Below are positions 35,849 through 44,772 of a stretch of DNA of 64,000 nucleotides, one piece after another (position 1 is the first letter of the stretch; the number at the start of each line of letters is the position of its first letter). Below the pieces are notes generated by a model that saw nothing but the letters and a program-made list of their open reading frames with translations, was not told where the DNA came from and ran no database searches. This DNA is from DASTFY01 sp963829955. Lineage in GTDB: Bacteria > Actinomycetota > Acidimicrobiia > Acidimicrobiales > Ilumatobacteraceae. The position numbers were made by a program, and so were the translations under genes. The DNA is taken from NCBI GenBank assembly GCA_963829955.1, contig CAWHKS010000019.1, forward strand, positions 408,654 to 472,653, given 5' to 3'.

Positions 35849-38128
35849 TTACGGAAGCTCCGTCACGGAAGAGGTCGCAGCAGACCAGTCGATGATGCTG
35901 TCGCCGCCGGAATCACGCACTCTCACGGACGTCACGTCAGGGAAGGCGAGCGCCTGGGGACGAAGCACGAACCGATACGCCTCCCCATCGGGCACCTCGC
36001 CAATGAGGGACAACTTCACGTCGAGCTCGTCGCCGGGAGGGATGTTCACGTAGGTCGAGTACACCCACCATCCGCGCTCCTGCTCGGACTCCATCGGCCA
36101 CGCATTGCCGTCGACCTCCGCAGCGGCGAGGCGCAAGGGTGAGTAGACGGACAAGTACATCCGGTTCGTGGCGTTCGGCAGACCCACCTGGTTCCCGGCC
36201 ACGTACTCAGTGAGGCCCTGTGCCGGCGCCTCGTTGCGCAACACGACGGTCGCGGTTGCCTGGATCGCGCCACTGTCCTCGTCGATCTTTGCCTCGTACC
36301 GCACGCTCCGTCGGAGGTAGGCATCAAGCTTGTTTCCTGCCGCGTTCACACTCACCACTGCCAGTCCGTCGGCTCCATGCTCGGGCAGCGCGCCGTCCAC
36401 GCCGAGGCGCCGCAACGCGGCGGCTTCGTCTTCGTGGCTGGACCACAACACCAATCGGCCATCGCGCATCGCCGGGGAGAGCGTGTCGGCGAGCAGACGC
36501 GGGCCGGGCAGCGCACGTGAGAAGACCGCGTTCGTCAGTTCGTCGGCGAGAGTTACGAGCACCTCCTCCCGCTCCTCGGATGTCGGGTCGAACGCCTCGT
36601 ACTGCTCACGCAGAACGAAGTCAGCGGCGGAAGCGGCGTCCAGCGTCACGCCGAACTCAGGCAGCTCCACCGGGCCAGTGAGCTGCAACAGATTGGCCAC
36701 GGCGAACGGATCGAGCGCGAGCACGCCGTCGAGATCGGTGCCCCCGCTCAGCGGATAGAGCTGGCTGATCACCTCAGCGACGCTCGGAAAGTCAGGCGAC
36801 ATCGTGACGTTCGACCAGAAGTCGACCGCCACGGGCCGACCGTCGCCCCCGGCGCCGAAGCGTGCATAGCGGCTGAGATAATCCGCCGGCCGGGTGAGAA
36901 TGCGCTCCGCGGCGTCGCCGCCGAGAATGAGATCAATCGTGCGTCCGCTCCGGGTCACCTGCACCTGGCCCCGGTCGGCTCGAAGTTCGGCCCAGCCGCC
37001 CATGTACCCTCCCAGTCCGCGCGCCTCCGCTGGGTTGGTGAAGGCAACGAAATACGTGCGGGGCGTGTCAGCGCCCAGCATCGCCGGCGCGAGACGCACG
37101 GCTTCCAGCGCGGTTTCCGTCTGCTCGCCGATGTCGGCGGCCTCGTTCTCGAGGTCATGCACGCGGTCGGAGATCGGTCCCACGAGCCACGGATCATCGA
37201 TGCGGTCAAGCATTTCGCGGAGATCGGCCAGCGCGTCTCGCGTGGAGGTCAGCGGCGCGACGAGCACTTCGATAGCCGCAAGGTCGACGACTCCGCTGTC
37301 GACCTGAAGCTGGTCGAAGTCAACCTGCGCCAACGATGTCGAAGCTGTCTCCGCGAGGTCGGTCGCTGAGGTCGTCAACTCCGTGAGCGCTCGCGCGTGC
37401 TGTGCGACCACGGGTACGGCCAACGCGGGACGCACCCAGAGGCCAGTCCACCGCTCAGCCGCGGCGAGGCTGGAAGCGGCCCGGTCAAAGGCCTCAGCCG
37501 CGGCACGATCGTCGCCCGCGCGCAGCGCGCTGATCCCCGCCCGTAGATCTCGTTCGCCGTCGACGATTCGGCCCGCGGCCACGCCGCTGGCGATCCCCAG
37601 CAAGCCGACTGCTACGAGCGTGAAGCCACCGGCGAGGAGAGCGCCCCGTCGCACGCGGCGGCGGACGACCCGGGACCGTCGAGGTAGGCCAGTGAGGATG
37701 ATCAAGCCGAAACACCCCGCGGCCAGGAGGGCGCTCTGACCGTGGAACGCATCGATCTCGCACCGCAGGATCACCTGGACGCTCGCGGCGGCCGATAGCG
37801 CGCGGACGGCGGGCCAGCTGGCACGGCGCCAACCGACGGCCAACGCGCACGCAGTCGCGGCCAGTCCCGCCGCGAGGAGCACCGGATTCGCAGCGCAGAG
37901 AACGGCGACGACGCCGACGGCTGCCAACGCCCACCAAGGGCTGCTCGCCGCGATCCATGTGGCAAATGCCGCAAGTGCAACCGCGAGACCCACATCGACG
38001 GCGCCAATCTCGGTGGGGTGGGCGTCGGCAAAGGCGGCGACGATGCCGGAAGCGGCCGCCACGACGGCGACGACCCGGGCATCCACCGTGGAGATGCGAT
38101 TCCGGCGCCTTGGGCGCGAACTCACCAC
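35849..38128 (-). CDS. DUF4012 membrane-anchored extracellular protein
   Basis: 759 residues. The first 170 residues hold about six membrane helices (VVAVVAAASGIVAAFADA, LAVALAAFATWIAAS, ALAAVGVVAVLCAANPVLL). A further anchor helix (GALLAGGFTLVAVGLLGIAS) begins the long extracellular part, which contains a helical segment and the DUF4012 core (TYFVAFTNPAEARGLGGYMG, VDFWSNVTMSPDFPSVAEVI). DUF4012 proteins are common next to glycan loci of actinobacteria, and the G-G-x-x-G-Y/G-x-x-G motif is family-specific. Function is unknown; a role in attaching polymer to the wall has been suggested by their similarity to LCP-associated proteins (inference). GTG start at 38128. The gene is intact, unlike many neighbours. 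Confidence 0.85.
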   Translation of the reverse strand: MVSSRPRRRNRISTVDARVVAVVAAASGIVAAFADAHPTEIGAVDVGLAVALAAFATWIAASSPWWALAAVGVVAVLCAANPVLLAAGLAATACALAVGWRRASWPAVRALSAAASVQVILRCEIDAFHGQSALLAAGCFGLIILTGLPRRSRVVRRRVRRGALLAGGFTLVAVGLLGIASGVAAGRIVDGERDLRAGISALRAGDDRAAAEAFDRAASSLAAAERWTGLWVRPALAVPVVAQHARALTELTTSATDLAETASTSLAQVDFDQLQVDSGVVDLAAIEVLVAPLTSTRDALADLREMLDRIDDPWLVGPISDRVHDLENEAADIGEQTETALEAVRLAPAMLGADTPRTYFVAFTNPAEARGLGGYMGGWAELRADRGQVQVTRSGRTIDLILGGDAAERILTRPADYLSRYARFGAGGDGRPVAVDFWSNVTMSPDFPSVAEVISQLYPLSGGTDLDGVLALDPFAVANLLQLTGPVELPEFGVTLDAASAADFVLREQYEAFDPTSEEREEVLVTLADELTNAVFSRALPGPRLLADTLSPAMRDGRLVLWSSHEDEAAALRRLGVDGALPEHGADGLAVVSVNAAGNKLDAYLRRSVRYEAKIDEDSGAIQATATVVLRNEAPAQGLTEYVAGNQVGLPNATNRMYLSVYSPLRLAAAEVDGNAWPMESEQERGWWVYSTYVNIPPGDELDVKLSLIGEVPDGEAYRFVLRPQALAFPDVTSVRVRDSGGDSIIDWSAATSSVTELP

Positions 38129-38213
38129 GCCGCAATCCTGGCCGCTCGACGCCCGGGCGAGGAGTCACCATGTCCTGACGTCATGATCGGTGAGCGGTCT
38201 CAGGCCCGTTTCG

Positions 38214-38956
38214 TCAGCCCGGCGGCTGCTGATCCTCCCCGGCGACAACGAGGACGTCGAGCTGGTCCCCGCCGTTCGCCGCCCATCGTGGATCGTTCGC
38301 GGCTGTCCGAAGGGATTCGATGGGGAGCAGGAGCGCAGCCGCCACGGCTTGGCCCGCTGCCTCCTTCCCCTGACCGACGAGAACCACGGTGTCCAGGCTG
38401 TCGCCTTCGGCGTCGCCCTGTGACTGCGGGCTGAATCCCGCGTTCCGCAGCACAGCGGTCATGAGGCTCGCCGTGCCGCTCGGCGCACCGCCGTTCACGA
38501 CGCGCACACGGTACGCCGCGATGTCGCCGAGAGGTGCTGTCGTCGTGGGCGCCGGGCTCGACGCGGTGGCGGTCGTAGACGTTGACGTCGCTGCCGCGGT
38601 TGATGTCGGCGCTGCGGTTGATGTCGGCGCTGCGGTTGACGCCACGGTGCGGCTCGTCGTCGAGACCTCGGCTGTCGTGGCGATCGCGGCCGCCGAGTCG
38701 TCGCTACTTCGGTGCTGGGAGTGCTCAGGTCGCCGGACGAAGCCGGATCGTCGACCAGGCTGAAGGCAATCAACGCGATCGCGGCTGCCGCCGCCAGCAG
38801 CCCGACGAGCTTCCACAGCCGACCCATCGATCGCCGAAGGTACAAGGTGTCGTCCGCCGCCTCACGGATGCCGTGGAGGCGACGCTGGTCCTTCGCCCGC
38901 CCGGCTCGTGTTCCACTCTCACCACCGAGTAGAGCCGACGCGTACGAATCGGGCAT
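38214..38956 (-). CDS. LytR_C-domain membrane protein, frameshifted
   Basis: N-terminal cytosolic stretch, then one helix (LWKLVGLLAAAAAIALIAFS), then a Ser/Thr/Ala-rich linker with a triple STAAPT-type repeat (18-base repeats at about 38587-38640). The C-terminal LytR_C domain reads AAYRVRVVNGGAPSGTASLM and LRNAGFSPQSQGDAEGDSL, ending AGEDQQPPG. A frameshift near 38700 separates helix and linker. LytR_C domains accompany LCP ligases that link glycans to peptidoglycan; here no LCP domain is present. ATG 38956 is one of several possible starts (38827 is another). Probably co-transcribed with DUF4012. Confidence 0.72.
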
Positions 38957-39057
38957 CGGAAACGCCGCGTGCGAGGCGGACCGTTCGCCCACCGACGGTC
39001 AATCCTTCGTCGGGGGGACCGGTTCATGGCGCGCAACTGCTCCTACACTCACCGACC

Positions 39058-39951
39058 GTGGTTGGCAACGGGGTCGCGATCACCGAGGACCCGCCGGCCC
39101 TCGAAGGCGGTGTGGTCCGCGTCGGTCCGTTCATCGCTGCGGGCCGGCCGTTCGTGCTCGAGGGCAATGTCGCCGAGGTCCTCGATCGTCTGGCCGATCG
39201 TCTTCGCGACCTGCGCGCTGCGACGGCCGAGGGGACACCGACGGTGTTCCTCATCGCTCGCCGCGGCCCCTCCTGGCTTTCCCACCCGTGGGGGCTGTGG
39301 CGCGACGGCGAAGCGTGCGAGACAACGGTGACCGACTCCTACCTCATGTCCTACGTGCTGTGGGAAGTCACCCGCCTTGTTCTCGAGTCAGCCCATCCGC
39401 TGATCCCCATCCACGCCGCGGCCGTCGAGCGCGACGGCCGTGCGATCGTCCTCGCCGGTCAGTCACAGAGCGGCAAGAGCACGCTGGCCGGGTGGCTCAC
39501 CGCCCACGGCTGGGGTTTCTTGACGGACGAGGTGGCCCTGCTCGAGCGCCGACACGGCGGCGAGGCGCCGGTCGTCCATCCGTTCTGGCGACCCATCGGC
39601 GTTCGCCGTGGCGGCCCGCTCGACGCGCTCATCACTCCTCCCAGCCCGGATGCCGAGGTGCTCATCCCGGCGTCTGAGCTCGGTGCCCTGGGAACGGCCG
39701 CCCCGCTGGCGGCGATCGTCCTCCCGCAATACGACCCGGGAGCCGACCCAAGCATGACGCCGCTGGCGCCGGCGACCGCCGTGCGCCTGCTGGCGAGCCA
39801 CCTCCCGACGCTGGGCGCCATTGGACGGATCGTGTTCCGCGCCATCGTCTCCGTCGTTGAGTCGGTTCCTGCGTACACGCTCGGAGTCGACGACCTCGAC
39901 GCCGCGGAGCGCGCCGTACGCCAACTGGTCGGCGACCGAGCGGCACCGTGA
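39058..39951 (+). CDS. HprK-like P-loop kinase of PqqD-associated clusters
   Basis: 297 residues from GTG 39058. The centre carries IPIHAAAVERDGRAIVLAGQ followed by SQSGKSTLAGWL. This is the HPr kinase/phosphorylase C-terminal fold with its Walker A (GQSQSGKST), and GWGFLTDEVALLE is the Walker B region. It lacks the N-terminal HprK domain and there is no HPr partner here. Kinases of this shortened type are known as HprK-related proteins that sit with PqqD-like peptide chaperones. A PqqD gene follows with a GTGA overlap, as in those systems. What it phosphorylates is unknown; a modified peptide is the working idea (inference). Confidence 0.85.
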   Translation: MVGNGVAITEDPPALEGGVVRVGPFIAAGRPFVLEGNVAEVLDRLADRLRDLRAATAEGTPTVFLIARRGPSWLSHPWGLWRDGEACETTVTDSYLMSYVLWEVTRLVLESAHPLIPIHAAAVERDGRAIVLAGQSQSGKSTLAGWLTAHGWGFLTDEVALLERRHGGEAPVVHPFWRPIGVRRGGPLDALITPPSPDAEVLIPASELGALGTAAPLAAIVLPQYDPGADPSMTPLAPATAVRLLASHLPTLGAIGRIVFRAIVSVVESVPAYTLGVDDLDAAERAVRQLVGDRAAP

Positions 39952-40328
39952 TCGGGCGCCCGACCATCAGTCAACGACCGAAGCCTCACCCGGCGATCGA
40001 CACCGCGTTCCTGCACAACCAGGCGGTCCTTTTCGACGACCGTACTGGGCAGGTTCACGAGCTGAGCCCCTCGGCCTCGGCGGTGTGGCTGCTCGTCGAC
40101 GGCGAGCTCTCACTCGACGATGTCGCCGCCGCCCTGCACGAATTGGTCAACGTGCCGTTCGAGACCCTCCGGGCTGACGCCGAAACTGCCGTGGAGGACT
40201 TCGCCGCCCGCGGACTGCTGGAGGGAACCGAGGCGGTCCGGCGCGACGGCGGCCACCACCATCAGCCGGCATCGACTGTCAGTGCTCACGCCGGCCCGGT
40301 TGTGCTTCCCCGGCCGCCCGATCCTTGA
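39948..40328 (+). CDS. PqqD-family peptide chaperone (copy 1)
   Basis: 126 residues from GTG 39948, which overlaps the kinase stop. The PqqD winged-helix core is FLHNQAVLFDDRTGQVHELS, ASAVWLLVDGELSLDDVAAA and AETAVEDFAARGLLEG, which matches RiPP-recognition-element folds that bind leader peptides and hand them to modifying enzymes. The C-terminal 30 residues (GHHHQPASTVSAHAGP) are low-complexity and unusual. It precedes an unknown protein by 21 bases. A second PqqD-family gene faces it from 42373. Family assignment is firm; the client peptide is not identified. Confidence 0.88.
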   Translation: MIGRPTISQRPKPHPAIDTAFLHNQAVLFDDRTGQVHELSPSASAVWLLVDGELSLDDVAAALHELVNVPFETLRADAETAVEDFAARGLLEGTEAVRRDGGHHHQPASTVSAHAGPVVLPRPPDP

Positions 40329-40349
40329 GGCGCCGCCCAGCACCGCCCC

Positions 40350-41015
40350 GTGTGGGCGGGCACGATCGGGCTGCGGGTCGGTGACTACCTCCTCGGCGTG
40401 GAGTTCGACACGCAGGCGACCGCCGACGCGATTCGTGAGCGGTGCGCGGCCTGGCTCGACGACTCCGGTCGGGATCTCCCGGCAGCGTTCGGCGTCCGCA
40501 CCGCGCCGGTTGGTTTGCTGCGCCGTCGAGTGGGCCTGGTCCATCACGGCGTGCCCGTGCGTCATCGCACGCCGGACCTCGCGAGCGCGGTCGACACGCT
40601 GGCCACGATCGTCGCCGGCATCGCGACTCCGCCGGCAACGGGCGAAGTCCATGTCGACGCGCGCCTGCTCATCCGCGACGGTCGAGCCGCCCTGCTCGCG
40701 CTGCCTGCCCAAGTCGATCTCGACGACCGCCCGCTTCGCAAATCGCGGATCCGGGAGGTGGCGGGCTGGCGGGCAGTGGTCGACCCCGCCACCGGCGACG
40801 TCCTCACCAGTGGCGGACGGCTGCCCATCGTGGCGATCATCGTCGCCGATCCGATCGCGGGCGCCTCACTCGACGGGTCGCGACGCTACCTCTGGGCGCT
40901 CAGCGAGGGTGATCGTCCGGGATGGGCTGAGCTCCTCGACCGGCGCGGTGACCTGATCCTTCCCGTGTCGGACGGCAAAGCTGTGAGCACCGTCGCCGCC
41001 ACGCTGTCGGCCTGA
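40350..41015 (+). CDS. Uncharacterised protein of the HprK/PqqD cluster
   Basis: 221 residues from GTG 40350. It reads IGLRVGDYLLGVEFDTQATA, AFGVRTAPVGLLRRRVGLVH, VDARLLIRDGRAALLALPAQ and DDRPLRKSRIREVAGWRAVV. The DARLLIRDGRAALL strand-turn-strand aligns in pattern with the segment that precedes the P-loop in HprK-like kinases (IHAAAVERDGRAIVLAG), but the GxxGxGKS loop is replaced by ALPAQVDLD. It may therefore be a P-loop-less relative or pseudo-kinase partner. This is my reading, not an established family. It is translated from the same operon as the kinase and PqqD genes and ends 32 bases before the convergent nucleotidyltransferase. Confidence 0.6.
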   Translation: MWAGTIGLRVGDYLLGVEFDTQATADAIRERCAAWLDDSGRDLPAAFGVRTAPVGLLRRRVGLVHHGVPVRHRTPDLASAVDTLATIVAGIATPPATGEVHVDARLLIRDGRAALLALPAQVDLDDRPLRKSRIREVAGWRAVVDPATGDVLTSGGRLPIVAIIVADPIAGASLDGSRRYLWALSEGDRPGWAELLDRRGDLILPVSDGKAVSTVAATLSA

Positions 41016-41047
41016 GCCGACGAGGGCGCGACGCGAAGACGTTGCAG

Positions 41048-42129
41048 TCACAACCGGGGGCGGCGGGGCACGACGAAGCGGACCCCTCGCCGGACTGTGT
41101 GACGGATCGATCGCGATGGCGGGCGGCCCTGCTGTCGGCGAGGGCGAGCAGGTAACGGGTGGCCCCCCGACCGACCAGAACCGGCACCGCGGTGAGAGCC
41201 TGCTCCCGAAAGGGGCGTTCGGCGGCAAACACCGCCAGCGCCCGGGCGTCTCCCCGGGCGATGCGCTGGCGAGTCGCCCAATCGTGGGCCGGGTGATCGA
41301 TGCCCAGTCGGAGCGCGCCCCACGCGTCGTCGATCGCCCGTGCGACGACGGCCTGCACCCGGTGTCGGGACGCGATCTCGACCGTTGCCTCCCACGCCAC
41401 GTCACTGACGAGCAGGAGCTGGGCGACGTCGCGGTGGGCACGCAGGTGGCGGAACCCGCCGAGGGCGGCGTGGTAGCAGGCGTGCAGCAGCCGCGCCGGC
41501 CCGTCCAGCGTCGGGACCGAACGTCCCGCCAGGGTGACGTGGTCGACGCCCGCAAACAGGGCTTCCGTGGGGAGGCGCACCCCGAAGCGCCCGATCGCCA
41601 ACCGTCGGTGCAGGTCGACCTCGAGCCCCTCCGGAGTGGTGATCGTCGCGCCCTTGCCGAAGCGCTGGTCGAAACCGGGACCGAGCTCGGCGAGCTCACG
41701 TTTGCATCCGGCGCGGGCGAGCGCGTCGAGCGTCGCGACCCACGACGAGGGGTGGACGACGATGTCGACATCGCCAAAGGGCCGCAGGTTTGGATCCCGG
41801 TAGTCGAGGTGGGCGAGTGCTGGCCCCTTCGTGAGCCGCCACGTCACGCCGGCTGCGTCGAGGAGGTCCGCCGTTCGCACGGCGAGCGCCTCGACCATCA
41901 CCGATGCGACCAGCTGCTCGTGCCAGAGCTCGCGGACCTGGTGGCGCGCGGGATCGCTGACGGCGACGGTGTCGGCTTCGATGGCGGCGTGAAGCAGCCC
42001 GCCGAGCCGATCCATCGCCGCGACACGGATGAGTTCGGGCACTTCGTCGTCAGCGACGACGACAGGCCGTACGGGTAGCGGGACGAGACCGAAGCGGGCG
42101 GCGGCGACGAGCGCTGGATGCTCATCCAT
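41048..42129 (-). CDS. Nucleotidyltransferase-family protein (PF14907-like) of the PqqD cluster
   Basis: Starts at ATG 42127-42129. Its middle holds LLDAAGVTWRLTKGPALAHL, DPNLRPFGDVDIVVHPSSW and EGLEVDLHRRLAIGRFG, the DxD and distal Asp of the minimal nucleotidyltransferase fold (uncharacterised NTP_transf_5). The C-terminal half is helical (ARLLHACYHAALGGFRHLRA, DWATRQRIARGDARALA). Near 41105 a frame change gives the natural-looking end RRGVRFVVPRRPRL at 41048. Without it the frame runs on antisense to the preceding gene. It overlaps the PqqD gene start-to-stop by eight bases. Members often accompany PqqD/HprK-like genes and may nucleotidylate the client peptide (inference). Confidence 0.83.
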
Positions 42130-42373
42130 CGACGACGAACCCCTGCGCGACCAGCTGCTCGACCATCCGTGTGACGTCGGTGCGCACGGTCGACCGGTCG
42201 GCTCCGTAGCGAGCGGCGAGGGTCTCGACGAGTTCATCGATCGTCGGGTCCAGGGCCAGCAGCGTCCAGACATCGACACCAGACCCGCTCACCGTGATCA
42301 CGGACCCGTCGGGGCGGCCGAGGACGAGGAACTGCACGCCGGCACGCCACAACGCCTCCGGGTTGCGTCTCAC
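42122..42373 (-). CDS. PqqD-family peptide chaperone (copy 2)
   Basis: 83 residues from GTG 42371-42373. It reads ALWRAGVQFLVLGRPDGSVI, VDVWTLLALDPTIDELVETL and DVTRMVEQLVAQGFVVDG, the small winged-helix PqqD core without extensions. It is followed directly by the nucleotidyltransferase start, which lies inside its last codons, so the two are coupled. Compared with copy 1 it lacks the His-rich tail. Two PqqD chaperones pointing at each other suggests two client or modification routes within one system. Confidence 0.82.
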   Translation of the reverse strand: MRRNPEALWRAGVQFLVLGRPDGSVITVSGSGVDVWTLLALDPTIDELVETLAARYGADRSTVRTDVTRMVEQLVAQGFVVDG

Positions 42374-42431
42374 GCCGGCTCCGGGTCGAGGTCGATGTCG
42401 CGGCGGGCGGCGGCGGTGTGGTAGGCGTGCG

Positions 42432-42850
42432 TCACACAGGCCACGACATCGCGCTCTCAAACTCCCGACGCGCCTTCGCTGCCGAGGCTGCGCTCATCGC
42501 GGCATCTTGCTCGGGCGCGCCGACCAGCCGCTCGATCGCCGCACCGAGTGCGACGTCACCGCAACTGCGGATTTCGGTCGCCACGACCGACAGGCCGCTC
42601 GCCGCCGCCTCTATCGCCACCCGGGCTGGCCCTCGCGGTGCGAGACGGCACGAACCGGTCGAACGCGCCGAGTAGCTGTTCGACATCGGCGCGGTGCCCG
42701 AGAACCAGGACGCCCGTCCGGGCCTCTCGCTCGATCTGACTCCGCGCGAGCGCGACATGTTCGCCGTCCTCGCCCCATTCGAAAACGATAACCGTACGCC
42801 GGGCGCGAGGGGTTTGCTGGAGTCGGACAGGTCCAATCGACCGGTGCTCA
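42432..42850 (-). pseudogene. GT4 glycosyltransferase C-terminal remnant
   Basis: The last 70 codons read VAIEAAASGLSVVATEIRSC, GAAIERLVGAPEQDAAMSAA and AKARREFESAMSW, the donor-binding half of a GT4. Upstream, in a shifted frame, GHRADVEQLLGAFDRFV and SHREGQPG precede it, as in intact GT4s (compare 26821-26910). No N-terminal domain is found. It is a broken gene truncated between the PqqD cluster and the Tat-exported protein. Confidence 0.55.
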
Positions 42851-43134
42851 ACGCACGAAACGTCGAGGCCAGCCGTTCTTCCGAGACCGCTTCATAGCGG
42901 CCGTTGAGCTGCGCATTGGCCGGGATCGCGGGGTGACCCTCGAGGCGTCGGGCCTGTGTCGTCGTCGGGTCGAGATAGTGGACAGGTGACCGCCGCTCCG
43001 CTCGGGTATCGAGCTGCTCGCACCCGGCCTAGGCCCAGGGCTGCAACCGTGGCGAGGATCGACTACGCTGTACGCGATGTGTGTATGGCCGCGGACACAC
43101 CGAGGACCCCTCGCCGGCGAGAGGTAGAGGCGTC

Positions 43135-43685
43135 ATGAGCGAGCACACGAGCGAGACGGTCGAGCGCGGAGGCTTCGACCGTCGCGAAGCGCTGAAAAAG
43201 GCCGCCGTCGCCGGCGGCATCGTGTGGGCGGCCCCGATGATCATGTCCAGTCCCGCTCGGGCACAGGCGACGCCGTGCACGCCGAAATGCGCGCCGAGCG
43301 AGCAGTTGATCAGCTTCGCCGGCAGCAGCGTGCTGAAGATCGGATGCGTGGATCCGACGGCGCCGCCCGGTCAGCAGCAATACGTCGTCCGGGCGAGCCT
43401 GACGGTGACTGCGACGCAGGCCTGCCCGTGCACCAACTCGACGCCCACGTTCACCGGACGTGTTCGTCTTCGAGTTCACGAGTCCCAATCCCGGGCAACA
43501 GTTGTTCACTGGCACCGGTGGCTTGATCACGCTCCAGTGCACCGACATCGACGGGTCCATCATCTCGCCAGACGTGTCAGTTCCCGTGGCGGTGCGGATC
43601 ACCGGCAACTGCCTTAGCCGGCACCGGCTAGAACGATTTCCTCGGTGCCAACCTGGTCGGCTGCACCACCACCTGCGTCCCCTGA
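43135..43685 (+). CDS. Tat-exported Cys-rich small protein, frameshifted
   Basis: ATG 43135 begins MSEHTSETVERGGFDRREAL, in which FDRREALKKAAVAGGIVWAA is a twin-arginine signal (RR followed by a hydrophobic stretch) with cleavage after SSPARAQA. The mature part has CTPKC, a later Cys and CPC, then in the next frame (shift near 43455) FVFEFTSPNPGQQLFTG, TLQCTDIDGSIISPDV and finally GCTTTC before TGA 43683-43685. A second irregularity, an in-frame TAG or indel near 43630, lies before the end. Cys spacing suggests disulfides, in keeping with the MauE-like gene nearby. It could be the client of the PqqD/kinase system (inference). Family not recognised. Confidence 0.6.
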
Positions 43686-44124
43686 CGGAAGAGACACGTG
43701 GAGATCGGGGCGAGCGTCCGTCCCGCCGGCGGAGAGTCGGTAGAGCGATGCCGGCCGCCACTCCGGTCGGTCTCCTCGGTTGGAGTCGTCGCTCGCGCGC
43801 TGGCAAGGCGTGGTCCTCGAGCACTGCCGAGTCGGCGACGCGAGATCGGGCTCGTCGTGGCGACACAGGTCCGACGAGAGGCGACCGGCGTTCACATCAC
43901 GTCGGATCGCCGCTCGGCGCATAGAACCGTCGCCTCGCCGGGCGGATCCTCGCGTTGGAGGTCACGAAGGCAACGGCGAGGAGGTCGGTAAACGGCCCCA
44001 CGTTCGACTCGACCAGCACCGGCTGGTCGCCCGTTAGGAAGAGGGACTCGCGCCGCTGCTCGGCTCGGCGTCGTTCCCGTCTCGTCGTCGACGGACACCA
44101 TGCTCGCCTTAGCCTTGCTCCGGC
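43686..44124. other. 439-base region without a supported gene
   Basis: No frame here looks real throughout. On the minus strand, downstream of the MauE-like gene, the short text TGDQPVLVESNVGPFTDLL and VAFVTSNARIRPARRRF (about 43930-44030) could be what remains of a thioredoxin-like partner, but I cannot assign it. Confidence 0.35.
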
Positions 44125-44508
44125 TTACGCCCACGCGGCCGCTGCCATCGCCAGCACGAGCAGGCCGCCGTTGCGCGCCACATGGTACGCCCCGAGCGGT
44201 CGGGTCGACCGGGAGCCGAAGCACGCGCATGGCGGACGGCTGCCGTCGAGGAGGCGGCGGATGATCACGACCGTGACGCCGATGAGGAAGACGATGGCGG
44301 CCAGGGCCGGCCACGGCTCGAGGAATTGGGCCGCCAGGGCCACACCGATCACGATCTCCACCCACGGGACGACCACCGCGACGGGTCGAACGACCCCCAT
44401 GTCCGCGGCCTGCTTCGGCCAGGCGGGACCGTCAACGAGCTTGAACACCCCTGCCGCGACGAAGGCGGCACCGAGGACGACAGCGGCGATCGTTCCGAGC
44501 ATCTCCAC
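44125..44508 (-). CDS. MauE/DoxX-family redox-associated membrane protein
   Basis: 127 residues, four helices (TIAAVVLGAAFVAAGVFKLV, VVPWVEIVIGVALAAQFL, WPALAAIVFLIGVTVVII, ARNGGLLVLAMAAAAWA) with a CACFG motif before the last helix. These features match MauE (methylamine-utilisation membrane protein), which is needed for disulfide formation in the methylamine dehydrogenase small subunit; relatives serve in general thiol oxidation. Here it probably supplies or guides disulfides for exported proteins such as the nearby Cys-rich Tat substrate (inference). Start ATG at 44506-44508. Confidence 0.85.
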   Translation of the reverse strand: MEMLGTIAAVVLGAAFVAAGVFKLVDGPAWPKQAADMGVVRPVAVVVPWVEIVIGVALAAQFLEPWPALAAIVFLIGVTVVIIRRLLDGSRPPCACFGSRSTRPLGAYHVARNGGLLVLAMAAAAWA

Positions 44509-44756
44509 CTTCAGGGCTCCCGTCGTCCCACTGCCCGGACGCTAACGGGCCGGCAAGCCGCGGCAGGGTCAACGCGGTGCTTGCCCGCACACTCCACAGA
44601 GGCGACCGAGTGGCGCGGGTAGGGTGCCGAGCGTGTCGGGCACCCCCGCGGCATCGCCCGAGGAGCGGCGTCCGGCCCCGCCGAGCTTCCGACGCGCGCT
44701 GACACCCACGTGGCCGTCCGCGTTCGCGCTGCTCGCCAGCGCCCCGCCACTCGATC

Positions 44757-44768
44757 GTTCACGTGAAC
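44757..44768. promoter_or_regulatory. Perfect 12-bp palindrome upstream of the formyltransferase-like gene
   Basis: GTTCACGTGAAC is its own reverse complement and lies five bases before the GTG at 44773. A second CACGTGAAC overlaps that start. The symmetry and position fit an operator for a dimeric repressor, but no regulator gene is adjacent. Confidence 0.35.
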
Positions 44769-44772
44769 TCAC

